Part shown: piece after piece, positions 36,700-44,914 of the stretch
Layout of the letters: each line of letters begins with the position of its first letter
How positions within the stretch are numbered: position 1 is the stretch's first letter
Origin: an uncultured Verrucomicrobia subdivision 3 bacterium
GTDB lineage: Bacteria > Verrucomicrobiota > Verrucomicrobiia > Limisphaerales > UBA11358
Length of the DNA stretch: 64,000 bases
NCBI GenBank assembly: GCA_903850425.1
Contig: CAINLR010000185.1
Coordinates: forward strand, 1 to 64,000
Direction of reading: 5' to 3'
Made by a program: the position numbers and the translations under genes
Notes under the pieces: generated by a model
The model's input: the letters and a program-made list of their open reading frames with translations, nothing else
The model's database searches: none
Told to the model about the DNA's origin: nothing

Positions 36700-37323
36700 T
36701 CAATCTTCGTCCGGCAGCATCACGGTGATGGCGGGCTGTGGGTCGTCTATGTCCAGCGGGCCGCATTGGGCAATCAACTTCACCAGCTTGGCGCGGTGGT
36801 TGTCGTTGCGAACATAGAGTGCCACCGGCACGCGGTCTTGTCCGCTGCGACTGCGGATGATCGCGAAGCGCAACATCCAGCAGATGTCCCACAAGCGGCC
36901 GGCTTCATCCTGGCACTCGACGCCTTCGGGCACGGCGACGTAGGCAGCAAACACTGTCCGTGTCAGGAACACGGGGAAGCTTATGCCGGCTTCCTTGGCG
37001 GTCTTGCTGACGTCCAGCTGCACGCCATCGGCGACGGCCTGCGCTCGGGTGTAGGCGTAAATGACGGGGCCGAATGGTGAATCTTGATTTTCAGTGTTCA
37101 TAATGGTTAAACGGTTAAGGATGGGAATTTCGGAGTTAGGAGAAATGCGCTCCAGCTTGGGGCGCGGTTGGATGGTTACGGGCTGGCCGAATCGCGGCGT
37201 GATGGTGCGCGGCTTCTGGATCACGGCGACAACGGCGGCGCAATCGCTCACGCGGATAACTCGGCACGGCTGGCCGGCATACTCGACGACATCACCGGCG
37301 CGAAGGGTGTAAATGTTGGTCAT
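36700..37323 (-). CDS. DUF6573 domain protein
   Basis: 207 residues. From residue 75 (MNTENQDSPFGPVIYAYTRA) to the end it matches DUF6573, a family I associate with plasmids and integrative elements: SKTAKEAGISFPVFLTRTVF, VECQDEAGRLWDICWML, VKLIAQCGPLDIDD. The function of the family is unknown. The first 74 residues (MTNIYTLRAGDVVEYAGQPC) look like a separate small beta-barrel module, so either the gene is a fusion or translation can also start at ATG 37101. It overlaps the next upstream gene by four bases (ATGA at 37320-37323), indicating an operon of three plasmid-like genes. Confidence 0.75.
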   Translation of the reverse strand: MTNIYTLRAGDVVEYAGQPCRVIRVSDCAAVVAVIQKPRTITPRFGQPVTIQPRPKLERISPNSEIPILNRLTIMNTENQDSPFGPVIYAYTRAQAVADGVQLDVSKTAKEAGISFPVFLTRTVFAAYVAVPEGVECQDEAGRLWDICWMLRFAIIRSRSGQDRVPVALYVRNDNHRAKLVKLIAQCGPLDIDDPQPAITVMLPDED

Positions 37324-37511
37324 AAAATTTGTGTGTTTTGAAAAAACGCGGCCTGCGTTGCCTCCGCCTCGCGGCGGTGCTGGTCTGCCTCGGCCTGCTC
37401 GCGGGCGATGCGGTCGCCATCAAGTGAAACCTCGGCAAACAGATTGAATGTGTCCGGCGTAAAACCGAACTCATGCTGCGGCAGCGGCAGGCGGCGTTTG
37501 TTCCGTTTCAT
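37320..37511 (-). CDS. Small hypothetical protein in plasmid-like operon
   Basis: 63 residues from ATG 37511 (MKRNKRRLPLPQHEFGFTPD). The basic start is followed by FNLFAEVSLDGDRIAREQAE and a charged, alanine-rich helix. No family is recognised. It overlaps the DUF6573 gene and follows the next upstream gene by 8 bases, so the three are very likely co-transcribed. A longer frame up to 37709 is antisense-like and is rejected. Confidence 0.6.
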   Translation of the reverse strand: MKRNKRRLPLPQHEFGFTPDTFNLFAEVSLDGDRIAREQAEADQHRREAEATQAAFFQNTQIL

Positions 37512-37519
37512 GGTGTGAA

Positions 37520-37933
37520 TCACGCGGCTTGATTGTCGGCGGGGTAGTAGCTGGAATATTTCTCGTGCGGGTCGCCTGCGCCATGCAACCGGAACGCGCC
37601 GCACGGGTGCTGCCATGCCTGCCGCTCGCGGTTCCAATGAAAGCCAAGCTGCGCCAACTGCTGCCGCAAGCTCGCGGCGGGCTGTTCCTTGAACTGAACC
37701 CAAATCCATTTACCGACGACCTCGGCGAGATTGAACAGGTCAGGATTGACCGTGCGCAACAAGGCCAGGACTTTGTCAGTCGGCAACGTGCGATTCTGCT
37801 TCCGCGCCTCCGAATCGATCGGTAAACGGCTGTCTTGCTTGTCAGTGCCAACCGGCGCAACTGCTCCCGGTTCGGAAACACGATTAGCGGTGTCGGCCAG
37901 GAGCCCCTTCGATAATTTTTTGGTAGTTTTCAT
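37520..37933 (-). CDS. Plasmid/ICE-type hypothetical protein
   Basis: 137 residues from ATG 37933, chosen because it lies just after an A-rich leader with AAAGATT and starts a lysine-rich N-terminus (MKTTKKLSKGLLAD). The C-terminal half has GKWIWVQFKEQPAASLRQQL and LGFHWNRERQAWQHPCG, a small domain (W-x-W-V ... L-G-F-x-W-x-x-x-R-x-x-W) seen in plasmid-borne and conjugative-element proteins. Its role is unknown; the domain resembles a nucleic-acid or protein-binding clamp. It is the first gene of a three-gene operon and starts 26 bases from a large inverted repeat that may regulate or replicate the element. Confidence 0.65.
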   Translation of the reverse strand: MKTTKKLSKGLLADTANRVSEPGAVAPVGTDKQDSRLPIDSEARKQNRTLPTDKVLALLRTVNPDLFNLAEVVGKWIWVQFKEQPAASLRQQLAQLGFHWNRERQAWQHPCGAFRLHGAGDPHEKYSSYYPADNQAA

Positions 37934-37958
37934 AATCTTTTTTTTACTGAACTGATTC

Positions 37959-38094
37959 GCGTCTGCCGTCTCTCGCCCTTCACGAAAAAGCGGAGCCGTC
38001 AGCCCTCCCGCGTGGAAGGAATCCTCGGAAGGCGCCACGAGTGGGCGGGCTGATGAAATTCGGCGATGCCGTGAGGGCGAGAGACAGAGGACGC
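37959..38094. repeat. 136-bp imperfect inverted repeat (possible origin or regulatory hairpin)
   Basis: Outer arms: GCGTCTGCCGTCTCTCGCCC (37959-37978, continuing TTCACG) pairs with CGTGAGGGCGAGAGACAGAG then GACGC (38070-38094). Inner arms: GTCAGCCCTCCCGCGTGG (37998-38015) pairs with CCACGAGTGGGCGGGCTGAT (38035-38054). Together they can extrude a long cruciform between the divergent plasmid-like operon and the response regulator gene. Confidence 0.65.
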
Positions 38095-38191
38095 ACGGTC
38101 AGGAAACAAGGATTTGATAAACGCGCTTACTCCGAGCGGAGCGAGCAAATCTGGGATTGTTTTTTACCGGGATCTGAGCAAGCTGGGCCGC

Positions 38192-38629
38192 ATGAGCGGG
38201 AATCACCAAGCGGACAACTCAGCGGCGGCGATGCCAAAAACTCGAAGAAATCTGAACGTTATCTGGCTGGAAGATGACGTTGAACTGAGAGTGCTGCTTG
38301 GGGCAAACTTGGAGGACTCAAAATCAATGGAACGCTTCGAGATTCGCTGGGTTGCGAATGGCGACGACGCGTGGCAGCTTCTGAGCAGCGAAATGCCCGA
38401 TATTTTTATAACCGACATTTTACATCCTGGAATGAGTGGACAAGAAATTCTGCGGGGATTGTCGGCGAACAAAGCTCCTTTCCCGATCGTTGTTTCTTCC
38501 GGCTACGAAGATCTTAGTGGCATCATAGGCGAGTGCCGCAACCTCAAGCTGAGCACCGTGTATAAGGCGGTGCCTATTACTGAGCTCATCAAACATCTTG
38601 AGGCCATTGCTGACAACTCGGATTCGTGA
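38192..38629 (+). CDS. Stand-alone response regulator receiver protein
   Basis: 145 residues from ATG 38192; ATG 38231 (MPKTRRNLNVIWLEDD) is also possible. It is a single CheY-like receiver domain: acidic pocket LEDD (26-29), phosphorylation site Asp75 in ITDILHPGMSG, switch serine in VVSSGY (101-105) and Lys125 in VYKAVP. No output domain follows. It should relay a phosphate from a histidine kinase, none of which is in the window. It lies between a 136-bp inverted repeat and a long stem-loop region; the reason for a receiver protein in the island is unclear. Confidence 0.8.
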   Translation: MSGNHQADNSAAAMPKTRRNLNVIWLEDDVELRVLLGANLEDSKSMERFEIRWVANGDDAWQLLSSEMPDIFITDILHPGMSGQEILRGLSANKAPFPIVVSSGYEDLSGIIGECRNLKLSTVYKAVPITELIKHLEAIADNSDS

Positions 38630-38660
38630 GCTCTGCCCCCGGCTAATTGCAACCAGCGCA

Positions 38661-38988
38661 GCGGCGGCGGTGGCATGAAGGATGCCTGCAAGCTGGCGCA
38701 CGGACTGCCACGCGGCGGGGAGCCGCAGTGCCGGATGGGGAATCCGGGCCGCAGCCCGGGTGACAGTGCCGCAGCGGGCCTGCACACAACGCCACATTGT
38801 CTGACCTCTTATTCCGTGCCGAAGGGTCCCGCGTGCGGGGAGTTGTCGGCACGAACAGAATAAAGGTGGGAGGAACGACCGAACGGACAATGTGTGTTGT
38901 GTGCGGTCCCGGCAGCAAAGCCGACACCCAGCCTCGCAACGAAGTGAGAAGCTTAGTTTCGGCTGGTCCTTCATGCCACCGCCGCCGC
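38661..38988. repeat. 328-bp long inverted repeat with 22-bp perfect terminal arms
   Basis: The first 22 bases (38661-38682, GCGGCGGCGGTGGCATGAAG then GA) are the exact reverse complement of 38967-38988. Inner pairings continue in register: 38782-38801 (GCACACAACGCCACATTGTC) with 38886-38904 (GACAATGTGTGTTGTGTGC), and 38809-38822 with 38846-38863, capped by TCCCGC-GT-GCGGGGA near 38827-38841. The symmetry is centred near 38834, so it would fold as one long rod as RNA or extruded DNA. No reading frame of protein character lies in it. Confidence 0.8.
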
Positions 38989-40383
38989 GTAGCTCGTCGG
39001 GTGTGCCGGGTCTTGCTGGACTCCGTTTCCAGCGCCGCCGCGTGAGCGCCAGCCAAAGATTTCTGACTCCGCGCCGCTGGAACGAAACGGAATGATGGCC
39101 GGCTGATGGGTGCATGGGTGCGAGCCGCACGGGCAAGCCGAGACAGCAGGCCGTGTAGTCCAGCGACGCGGTGTCAGACTAGCTTGGTCCCACCAGTGAG
39201 TCCGGTCAGTCTCGCGCAGTGGAGCGCTCTGGAACGCAGTCGGACGGAGTGGAAGGTTAGCGAACGAAGCGAAAGCTGGCCGGTCTCACGGCTACCGCTG
39301 ACGTCTTGCCCGTGGCGAAGCCTGGCGGGTTAATGCCGATCCCGGCCGATATGCGGAGCATCGCGGCCTCCGTGGCTTTGGCTTTCCCCGGCGCTCCCGA
39401 GCGCGATCAGCGAGAACCGGAAACGCAGTGACGGTTCGAGCCGCGCGAGGAGCGCCAGCGACGAGGTGCTTGCGTCCTGGCGACTTGGCCACCGTTTCGT
39501 TGGGCGCGGCCGGTTTCATCCGGTCTTGGCAGGTTTGGCGACTTCGGAATGCAGTGGAACGGAAATGCAGCTTGCGTAGTTGAAGTGTAGCGAAATGGAG
39601 AGGCGACAAACTGCTGAGTCCGGCCAGGCCGCGGGAGGAACCGTGCCAGGGCGTTCGGGAGCGACGGGGCGAGGCCTTGCGCCGACCCCCTGAGCGCGCC
39701 GACGTGCTGGCTCGGTGACGGTCCTTGCGGAGGGCCACCTTGGTCTGGCACGCCCAGGCTGCCTGCCCGGGCGCGATAATGCCGCGTGCCCGGCCGTGGC
39801 GAAGCCTTGCGGCCGCGGCGCTTGGAAAGGCGAGCCGGAAGTGCAACGACGGTTCGCCACGGGCGAGGAGCGAAGCGACGAGGTTTTCCTGCCTGACCCC
39901 GCGCCTGAAATCACGGCCAAGCAGAATGGATGGATCGCGCGGCAGGCTTTGGCGAACCTAAAGCGACCTCTGCGTGCGCGGGGTAGCGAAAGGCACGCCG
40001 TAACTGGGCGTCCGTGGGCCAGTGAAGGCGTGCCGGTGCCCGTAAGCAGTCGGCGTTAGCCGGCTGCGAGGGCATGAGCGTCAGGCAACGCGCACGCGCC
40101 TGGATCATTCGCGAAGGGAGATCGTGAATGAGCGGCGCGCTCGTCATTCATGAGCGCACAGTGATGCAGGAACGGCGCGCGAACGAATTTATCGGTTGAG
40201 CGCAGCGAACAAATTTTGTCTTTGTGCGGCAACCGAATTCCCGAACGCCCTCAAATTGAAACAGACACACAATTAGAATTGGCGGCCTGGATCGCAATTA
40301 GGATGACAGCCGAATGACAGGCAACGGCAAATTGGCGAGCAATAGTCGCTGGTAAGAACTTAATCAACGATATTCAGGCCGCT
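38989..40383. other. Gene-free, stem-loop-rich, GC-rich region
   Basis: More hairpins follow the long inverted repeat: TCCGTTTCC/AGCGCCG pairing with GCGCCGCTGG/AACGAAACGGA (39022-39091), TCATTCGCGA with TCGTGAATGA (40105-40131) and GCGCTC with GAGCGC (40137-40157). A unit is repeated with divergence: CGTGGCGAAGCCT at 39311 and 39795, followed by ACGGTTCG...GCGAGGAGCG...GCGACGAGGT at 39425-39467 and 39843-39884. Frames on both strands give arginine/alanine-rich shadows only. It could encode a large structured RNA, hold a replication or transfer origin, or be a nest of palindromic repeats. Confidence 0.6.
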
Positions 40384-41565
40384 TTAAACTGTGTGTGCAG
40401 TAATACCAGCCTTCGCCATCAAATCGTAGAGCGTCGGACGGCTGACTCCAAGTTCGGCTGCCATCTGGCTAACATTACCTTGATGTCTTTCATGAGATTG
40501 CTTTATCAAGTCTCGGTCCAGCGCAGCGCGTGCTTCCTTTAACCCAAGCCGACGAACCGAAGTAACCGGAGACTGTAATTGTAAATCCCGTGGAGTTAGT
40601 AAGGCTGTATCTGCCATAATGACTGCTCGTTTGATGGTATTCTCCAACTCGCGGACGTTGCCCGGCCACTCGTAGCTGGCAATGGTAGCAACTGTGGCCT
40701 TGCTGAACCGAAGTAAGTTCTTTGAGACTGCCGAAGCATGTTTTTGGAGAAAATCTTGTGCCATCACCAGTAGGTCTTCTCTACGCTCGCGGAGCGGAGC
40801 AAGCTTGAGAGTGACGACGGTCAGGTGGTAATAAAGGTCTTCGAGAAACCTGCCCTCTCTTACCGCCTGGAGAAGGTCAACACTCGTAGCCGCGATCACG
40901 CGGATATCAATCTGGATCTCCTTCTTTGCTCCAAGCTGCTCAAAAGTATGACCGCGCATGAGCTTAAGAAGCCTCATCTGTAGCGCAATGGGCAAGGTAT
41001 CAATGTCATCGAGAAACAGAGTGCCTCCAGCGCGCTGACTATCACCGCCGGCACTGACCCGCTTCTCAAACCGCAATAACTCCTCCGCGAGCAAATTTTC
41101 AGGAATGCCACCGCATTTGATCGCGACGAATGAATTGGCTTTCCGGCTACTTCGCTTATGGATGGCAAGCGCAGCCACTTCTTTCTCCGTGCCGCTTTCC
41201 GCTAAAATTAGCACGGGAGAATCCGTCGTCGCAACTTTACGTAGTCTGGAAAAGAAATCGCGCATTGGACCGCTCTGCCACTGTGACGAGGCATCGTTTA
41301 GATGATGATCGTCGGCAGCTTCCCAAACTTCCAGTAATGACCTATTGATGGGAACGTGCGATGTGAGCGCCTCGGAAACTGCAAAGGGGCCAGTGGTCGC
41401 ATAAAAAGCCAAACTATCTTGAATTAACCGCCAAGCATCGTCCTCCGAGCGCGTGCCGAGCGGTGATTTAATCAGGCCGATGATTGTGGTATGCTCGGGT
41501 ATTGGCAAACTCTCCTTGAGCTTCAGCATCCCTGACTCGTAAGTGCCTTCAACATGAAGAATCAT
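40384..41565 (-). CDS. Sigma54-activator-like regulator with degenerate AAA+ domain and DUF104-like N-terminus
   Basis: 393 residues. Residues 1-32 (ILHVEGTYESGMLKLKESLP) resemble the DUF104/AF2212 antitoxin-like beta hairpin. Residues 95-335 follow the sigma54-interaction AAA+ domain, but the Walker A is ESGTEKE instead of ESGTGKE (123-129), the GAFTGA loop that contacts sigma54 is absent (ELLRFEKRVSAGGDSQ), and Walker B is GGTLFLDDID with DD for DE. The C-terminal Fis-type HTH is intact (GNVSQMAAELGVSRPTLYDL), closely like PrsR-type regulators of exopolysaccharide/PEP-CTERM loci. It probably binds DNA but cannot remodel sigma54 holoenzyme in the usual way. The BY-kinase gene 1.1 kb away supports an envelope polysaccharide theme. 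Confidence 0.85.
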   Translation of the reverse strand: MILHVEGTYESGMLKLKESLPIPEHTTIIGLIKSPLGTRSEDDAWRLIQDSLAFYATTGPFAVSEALTSHVPINRSLLEVWEAADDHHLNDASSQWQSGPMRDFFSRLRKVATTDSPVLILAESGTEKEVAALAIHKRSSRKANSFVAIKCGGIPENLLAEELLRFEKRVSAGGDSQRAGGTLFLDDIDTLPIALQMRLLKLMRGHTFEQLGAKKEIQIDIRVIAATSVDLLQAVREGRFLEDLYYHLTVVTLKLAPLRERREDLLVMAQDFLQKHASAVSKNLLRFSKATVATIASYEWPGNVRELENTIKRAVIMADTALLTPRDLQLQSPVTSVRRLGLKEARAALDRDLIKQSHERHQGNVSQMAAELGVSRPTLYDLMAKAGITAHTV

Positions 41566-41645
41566 AAATGAAGATTATGGAACGGCATGGATGTGAGCAA
41601 GCGAGGATCAAGAGAAATAGCTGGTGTATCCCGGATGACGCCGGC

Positions 41646-41795
41646 AGCACGGCGACGGACTTGGAACAGAACTCGAACCTGAACAGCACGAACTGGACGA
41701 CTTACGCTGGCACGATCAACAGCAATGCGGCGACGATGACCGCCATTATTCCGCTACCGGCCGGCAATAACTTCTTCCGGCTGGTCCAGCAATAA
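41646..41795 (+). pseudogene. C-terminal remnant of a secreted protein
   Basis: About 49 residues ending LPAGNNFFRLVQQ, with NSNLNSTNWTTYAGTINSNA before it. This is the terminal module (dL-x-x-x-N-W-x-x-x-x-G ... G-x-x-F-F-R-L) found on many secreted Verrucomicrobiota proteins. No signal peptide or body precedes it; the frame upstream is unrelated. A gene was probably cut by the rearrangements that built the island. Confidence 0.55.
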
Positions 41796-42427
41796 TTCGG
41801 GCCTTGAGACTTCCTCCAGATGTCTCCATCTCATGATGCCGTCCATCAAATCCACTTTCGCAGTGGGCCATTTTGACGCATTGTCGGGTAAGCACAGGCA
41901 ACCACGCGTTCGGGACGTGACCTGCTGGTCTAGCGGCACACGAAACGAAGTCGTGATCGTGGCCGACTCGCTGATGGAGCTGCGTTTGGGGCAGGGCTGG
42001 GCTTTTTGGGCGGCTGGCGGCTTTTGATGGATCTAACGCCCTGTAATCGAACAATAGCCGGCGGCTTAAGAAATGCAATAGACCCACAATCAGATAGTTT
42101 CCGGTATGGTTTGAGACTAACTTCCCGATTCAAGGTGCTTGAATCGCTCCAAGAGGCGAAAAGGTCGACACCCCGCCCCCCCCGTGATTCATCATACTTG
42201 TCCCGCCGTAGCTTCAAGCGAAGGTCGATGATAAATCGCGCCGGGATACTCTACTCGTGATTTGCGGGCCATGACGGAAATACCATCGCAACCTAAAGTT
42301 TCCAACACCAAGAACTGACCCTTTGACTTCTTCGTTACTAAATCTCTTTGCGCAAATACGACAATTTTGCAGGTATATTGTTTCTTTACGTGGAAGCTCG
42401 GTGCCGTTAATATCCAAAATCAGCCTC
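41796..42427. other. Intergenic region without supported gene
   Basis: Frames on both strands are short and lack protein character. A TATATT (42374-42379) about 50 bases before the next start is a possible -10 element, but no good -35 lies at the right distance. The stretch CGCCCCCCCCGTGA near 42174 is a C-run prone to slippage. Confidence 0.4.
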
Positions 42428-42682
42428 ATGGAAAAGGAATATACATTGACTGATTACGCGAAGCATGTGCTGTTGAGCTTTCTCGTCGTTGTGGTGATTT
42501 TTGCTTGTGCAGTCGTGCTGAACTATGCTGAACATTTCATGGACGGGAAAATCGATACTTGGCTTCTCGTTGGGATGAGGATTCTTTCGATTTTTGCTTT
42601 TTTGGCAGACGGCATCTATTTCATCGGCTTGTGTATTATTGTCATCGTCAGAGCATGCAAGGCCGTTAAGGAGGAATGGTGA
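42428..42682 (+). CDS. Small two-pass membrane protein
   Basis: 84 residues from ATG 42428 (MEKEYTLTDYAKHVLL). Two membrane segments are clear (LLSFLVVVVIFACAVVLNYA and LLVGMRILSIFAFLADGIYF, the second running on into IGLCIIVIVRAC), with a charged C-terminus (KAVKEEW). It overlaps the BY-kinase-like gene by four bases, and an AAGGAGG site within its last codons drives that gene, so the two form a translationally coupled pair. It may be a membrane partner for the ATPase, but no family is recognised. Confidence 0.7.
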   Translation: MEKEYTLTDYAKHVLLSFLVVVVIFACAVVLNYAEHFMDGKIDTWLLVGMRILSIFAFLADGIYFIGLCIIVIVRACKAVKEEW

Positions 42683-43704
42683 ACACAAAAACTAAATCTA
42701 CCTTCACACCAACGACGACCTCCGACGTTCGCCCTAGTTTGTCGCGGCTGGCCATTATTGCGCTGGCTCTCAGCGCTATTTATACCCTACCGATATTTTT
42801 TTGGGGAAATACCTATCCTTGGATTGCAACCAGCCCATTATGGGCCGGGGTATTGGCAGTGATGGCTTCCCAATTAATCAAACACTTCAATAGCAAGCTG
42901 AATACGATCGACGATGTGGAGCGCATATTTCAGGCACCGGTGTTGGGCATCATTCCCCAAAACATCGGCTACTTGATTGAGGAAGGCTCCGAATTCAAGC
43001 ATGCCGAAGCTTACGGCGTGCTGCGCGCCAACCTGTTGTTCTCGCGCCGAGATGAAAAACTCAACACCATCCTTATCGTCAGTGCGGGTGCCGGCGAAGG
43101 TAAGTCCACCACTACCATCAACCTCGCCACCGTGTTCGCTCAGGGCGGCAACAGCGTGCTGATTGTGGATTCCGATTTGCGGCGTCCCACGCTCCACAAG
43201 CTTTTTAAGACCGCTAACAATCTTGGCCTCACCAATTATCTGCTGAAGCAAAATACCCTCGCGGAAATCGTGCAGAGCACCGGCGTGCCCAACCTCGATT
43301 TCATGCCCAGCGGCAAATTGCCGAGCAGTGCCTTGGGTATTCTGGGTTCGGCCCAGATGAAAGAGATGATTGCCGAACTGAAACAGCGTTACGATTTCGT
43401 TTTCTTCGACTCGCCGCCCATCCTCGGGGTCAGCGACGCCTCCATTCTGGCTAGCGAAGTGGACCTCGTTATGCAGGTCATGCAATACCGCCGCTATCCG
43501 CAGCCGATGACGATTCGGGCCAAGCAGATGGTTGAGAAAGTCGGCGGCAACTTTATTGGCATTGTGCTGAACAACATCAACATGTCGCAGGATGAAGGCT
43601 ATTACTACTACAGCGGTTACTCTCACGATTACTATTATGCCCGCAAAGGCGAAGAAGACATCGGTGATCAGAAGCACCAATCAAAATCATCTCACAAGGT
43701 ATAG
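42679..43704 (+). CDS. BY-kinase/CpsD-like polysaccharide biosynthesis ATPase
   Basis: 341 residues from GTG 42679, preferred over ATG 42676 because the AAGGAGG ribosome site (42668-42674) is too close to the ATG. Two membrane segments open the protein (LAIIALALSAIYTLPIFFWG and a second near 53-67), which is only the last piece of the Wzz-type chain-length domain that normally precedes such kinases. The ATPase has Walker A SAGAGEGKSTTTINLA, Walker A' LIVDSDLRRP and Walker B FVFFDSPP. The tail has a tyrosine cluster (EGYYYYSGYSHDYYYA) for autophosphorylation. Members control capsule or exopolysaccharide export; no glycosyltransferase or export gene is nearby. Confidence 0.85.
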   Translation: MNTKTKSTFTPTTTSDVRPSLSRLAIIALALSAIYTLPIFFWGNTYPWIATSPLWAGVLAVMASQLIKHFNSKLNTIDDVERIFQAPVLGIIPQNIGYLIEEGSEFKHAEAYGVLRANLLFSRRDEKLNTILIVSAGAGEGKSTTTINLATVFAQGGNSVLIVDSDLRRPTLHKLFKTANNLGLTNYLLKQNTLAEIVQSTGVPNLDFMPSGKLPSSALGILGSAQMKEMIAELKQRYDFVFFDSPPILGVSDASILASEVDLVMQVMQYRRYPQPMTIRAKQMVEKVGGNFIGIVLNNINMSQDEGYYYYSGYSHDYYYARKGEEDIGDQKHQSKSSHKV

Positions 43705-44007
43705 AGTATCTCTTTGAGTGCAGGGGGCATTTCTGGTTGTGATTACTTTCGCCATATTGTGCTTTTAAATCGGCGGCAGTGCTTCTGAAAACGCGTCAGC
43801 CGTCCCGAAAACGTTGCCGGTGAAGGAAGCTGGGCGGATTGGGTTATGAAAAATAGCGGGTGACTTGACGCCATCAGTGAGACTTCGAATTGTAGCCCGG
43901 TTCCTCACGCTCTGATTATTGCATTGTCAAGAGTCGCATCCGCGCGTCAATTTGTGTTTGCACAATTTTGGTGGCAGCCATTTTTGCGTTTGCCCATCTG
44001 GTGTGGG
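43705..44007. other. Intergenic region, nothing recognised
   Basis: No gene, RNA or convincing hairpin. TTGACG at about 43863 is a possible -35 box but no good -10 follows at 16-18 bases. Confidence 0.4.
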
Positions 44008-44160
44008 TCAGCGTCGTGATTTGCACTCCTCCGCGCTGGTGAAGTCTTGCCGGAAGTGTTCCATTCGCGCCTTCGTCCATTTGTCCGCTGCGTCCTGCTG
44101 TTGCTGGAAGGTAAAACAGTTGACGCCCTTATCCTTTAAGCGTTGAATTGATGGCGACAT
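44008..44160 (-). CDS. Small hypothetical protein (50 aa)
   Basis: ATG 44160 to TGA 44008 gives 50 residues with good protein character: MSPSIQRLKDKGVNCFTFQQ, then a charged amphipathic helix (DAADKWTKARMEHFRQDF) and a basic tail. Codon use is less GC-skewed than the neighbours. No ribosome site is obvious and no family is recognised. It is antisense to another short frame that looks cysteine-rich and implausible. It could be a small phage-type regulator. Confidence 0.45.
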   Translation of the reverse strand: MSPSIQRLKDKGVNCFTFQQQQDAADKWTKARMEHFRQDFTSAEECKSRR

Positions 44161-44228
44161 AACAATTTAACGTAAGCAGTTCGGCTGAACGAAAACCGCG
44201 AATTTTCCCTGCCAAGACGAACTGAGTG

Positions 44229-44246
44229 CGCGCCCCATCGGGCGCG
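44229..44246. promoter_or_regulatory. GC-rich hairpin upstream of the 44357 gene
   Basis: CGCGCCC-CATC-GGGCGCG forms a 7-bp perfect stem. It lies 110 bases before the plus-strand pair of genes and after the small minus-strand gene. There is no T-tract; the role is unknown. Confidence 0.4.
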
Positions 44247-44356
44247 GCTCGGTTCATTCTTGGTAAAGGCGCTTCGCGGTGCCTCGTTCAGGGTGCGCTG
44301 GGTCCGCGCCTTTTCGCTTCTGCTTTGCTTTTCATTGAGCCAACAAAAGGTTTCCT

Positions 44357-44905
44357 ATGCGCCAGAATTACAAAATTGAAAAATTGGAAATCGATGGCTT
44401 GGATCCTCGAACCGGCTGCTGGAGTGCGTATGGCGGCCCGGCCGTCAAGGGAATCCAGTATCTGTATGAAGTCAAAGATGGAAATTATCGCTCGCTGAAC
44501 AGATGGACGATTGCGGTTCGCGTGCCCAACGCGAAGAACAAAAACATCTTCGTTCAGCCAATTCTTACGCCAGGAAAGAAAATTTGGGCCGGCCTTGACT
44601 TCAAACCGATCCAGTTTGTGCGTGCCAAAAAGCACCCCTATCGCGGGCAAGTTTACTGCAAATTGAATCTTGCTTTTGGAAGCACAAAGAAAGGTGTCAA
44701 TCGGGGTGAACGGGGGGAATTGCCGAAGTGGTTTGAATTTCTAAAACGGACAATGCGGCTGAAAGACACGGTCAACACCACTCGTGCGCACGACCAGAAA
44801 GTTCAAGTCGCCATGGTTCACCCAGGCGACCACGACAAAATGATCGCCATCTATTTTGCCCTAAAAGTCTGGGTCATGGCAGAAGGTTTCACCCTTGCTG
44901 ACTGA
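44357..44905 (+). CDS. Hypothetical protein, partner of PD-(D/E)XK nuclease
   Basis: 182 residues from ATG 44357, preceded by AAAAGG. I do not recognise the family. The sequence is basic (Lys/Arg-rich) with aromatic strands such as WSAYGGPAVKGIQYLYEVKD and TIAVRVPNAKNKNIFVQPI, a central HPYRGQVYCKLNLAFG and a late QVAMVHPGDHDKMIAIYFAL. Such composition suits a single-stranded DNA-binding or annealing protein, but this is inference. It ends 9 bases before the nuclease gene on the same strand, so the two are probably an operon. Confidence 0.6.
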   Translation: MRQNYKIEKLEIDGLDPRTGCWSAYGGPAVKGIQYLYEVKDGNYRSLNRWTIAVRVPNAKNKNIFVQPILTPGKKIWAGLDFKPIQFVRAKKHPYRGQVYCKLNLAFGSTKKGVNRGERGELPKWFEFLKRTMRLKDTVNTTRAHDQKVQVAMVHPGDHDKMIAIYFALKVWVMAEGFTLAD

Positions 44906-44914
44906 ACATGCCGC

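Noticed and set aside
38420-39136. Minus-strand frame of 238 codons over the receiver gene and the long inverted repeat
   Set aside because: The translation is Arg/Ala/Pro-rich, changes character across the inverted repeat and overlaps the receiver gene; it is better explained by structured non-coding DNA.
39292-39920. Overlapping frames on both strands in the stem-loop region
   Set aside because: All three frames stay open because of high GC, none has a ribosome site, hydrophobic core or known motif.
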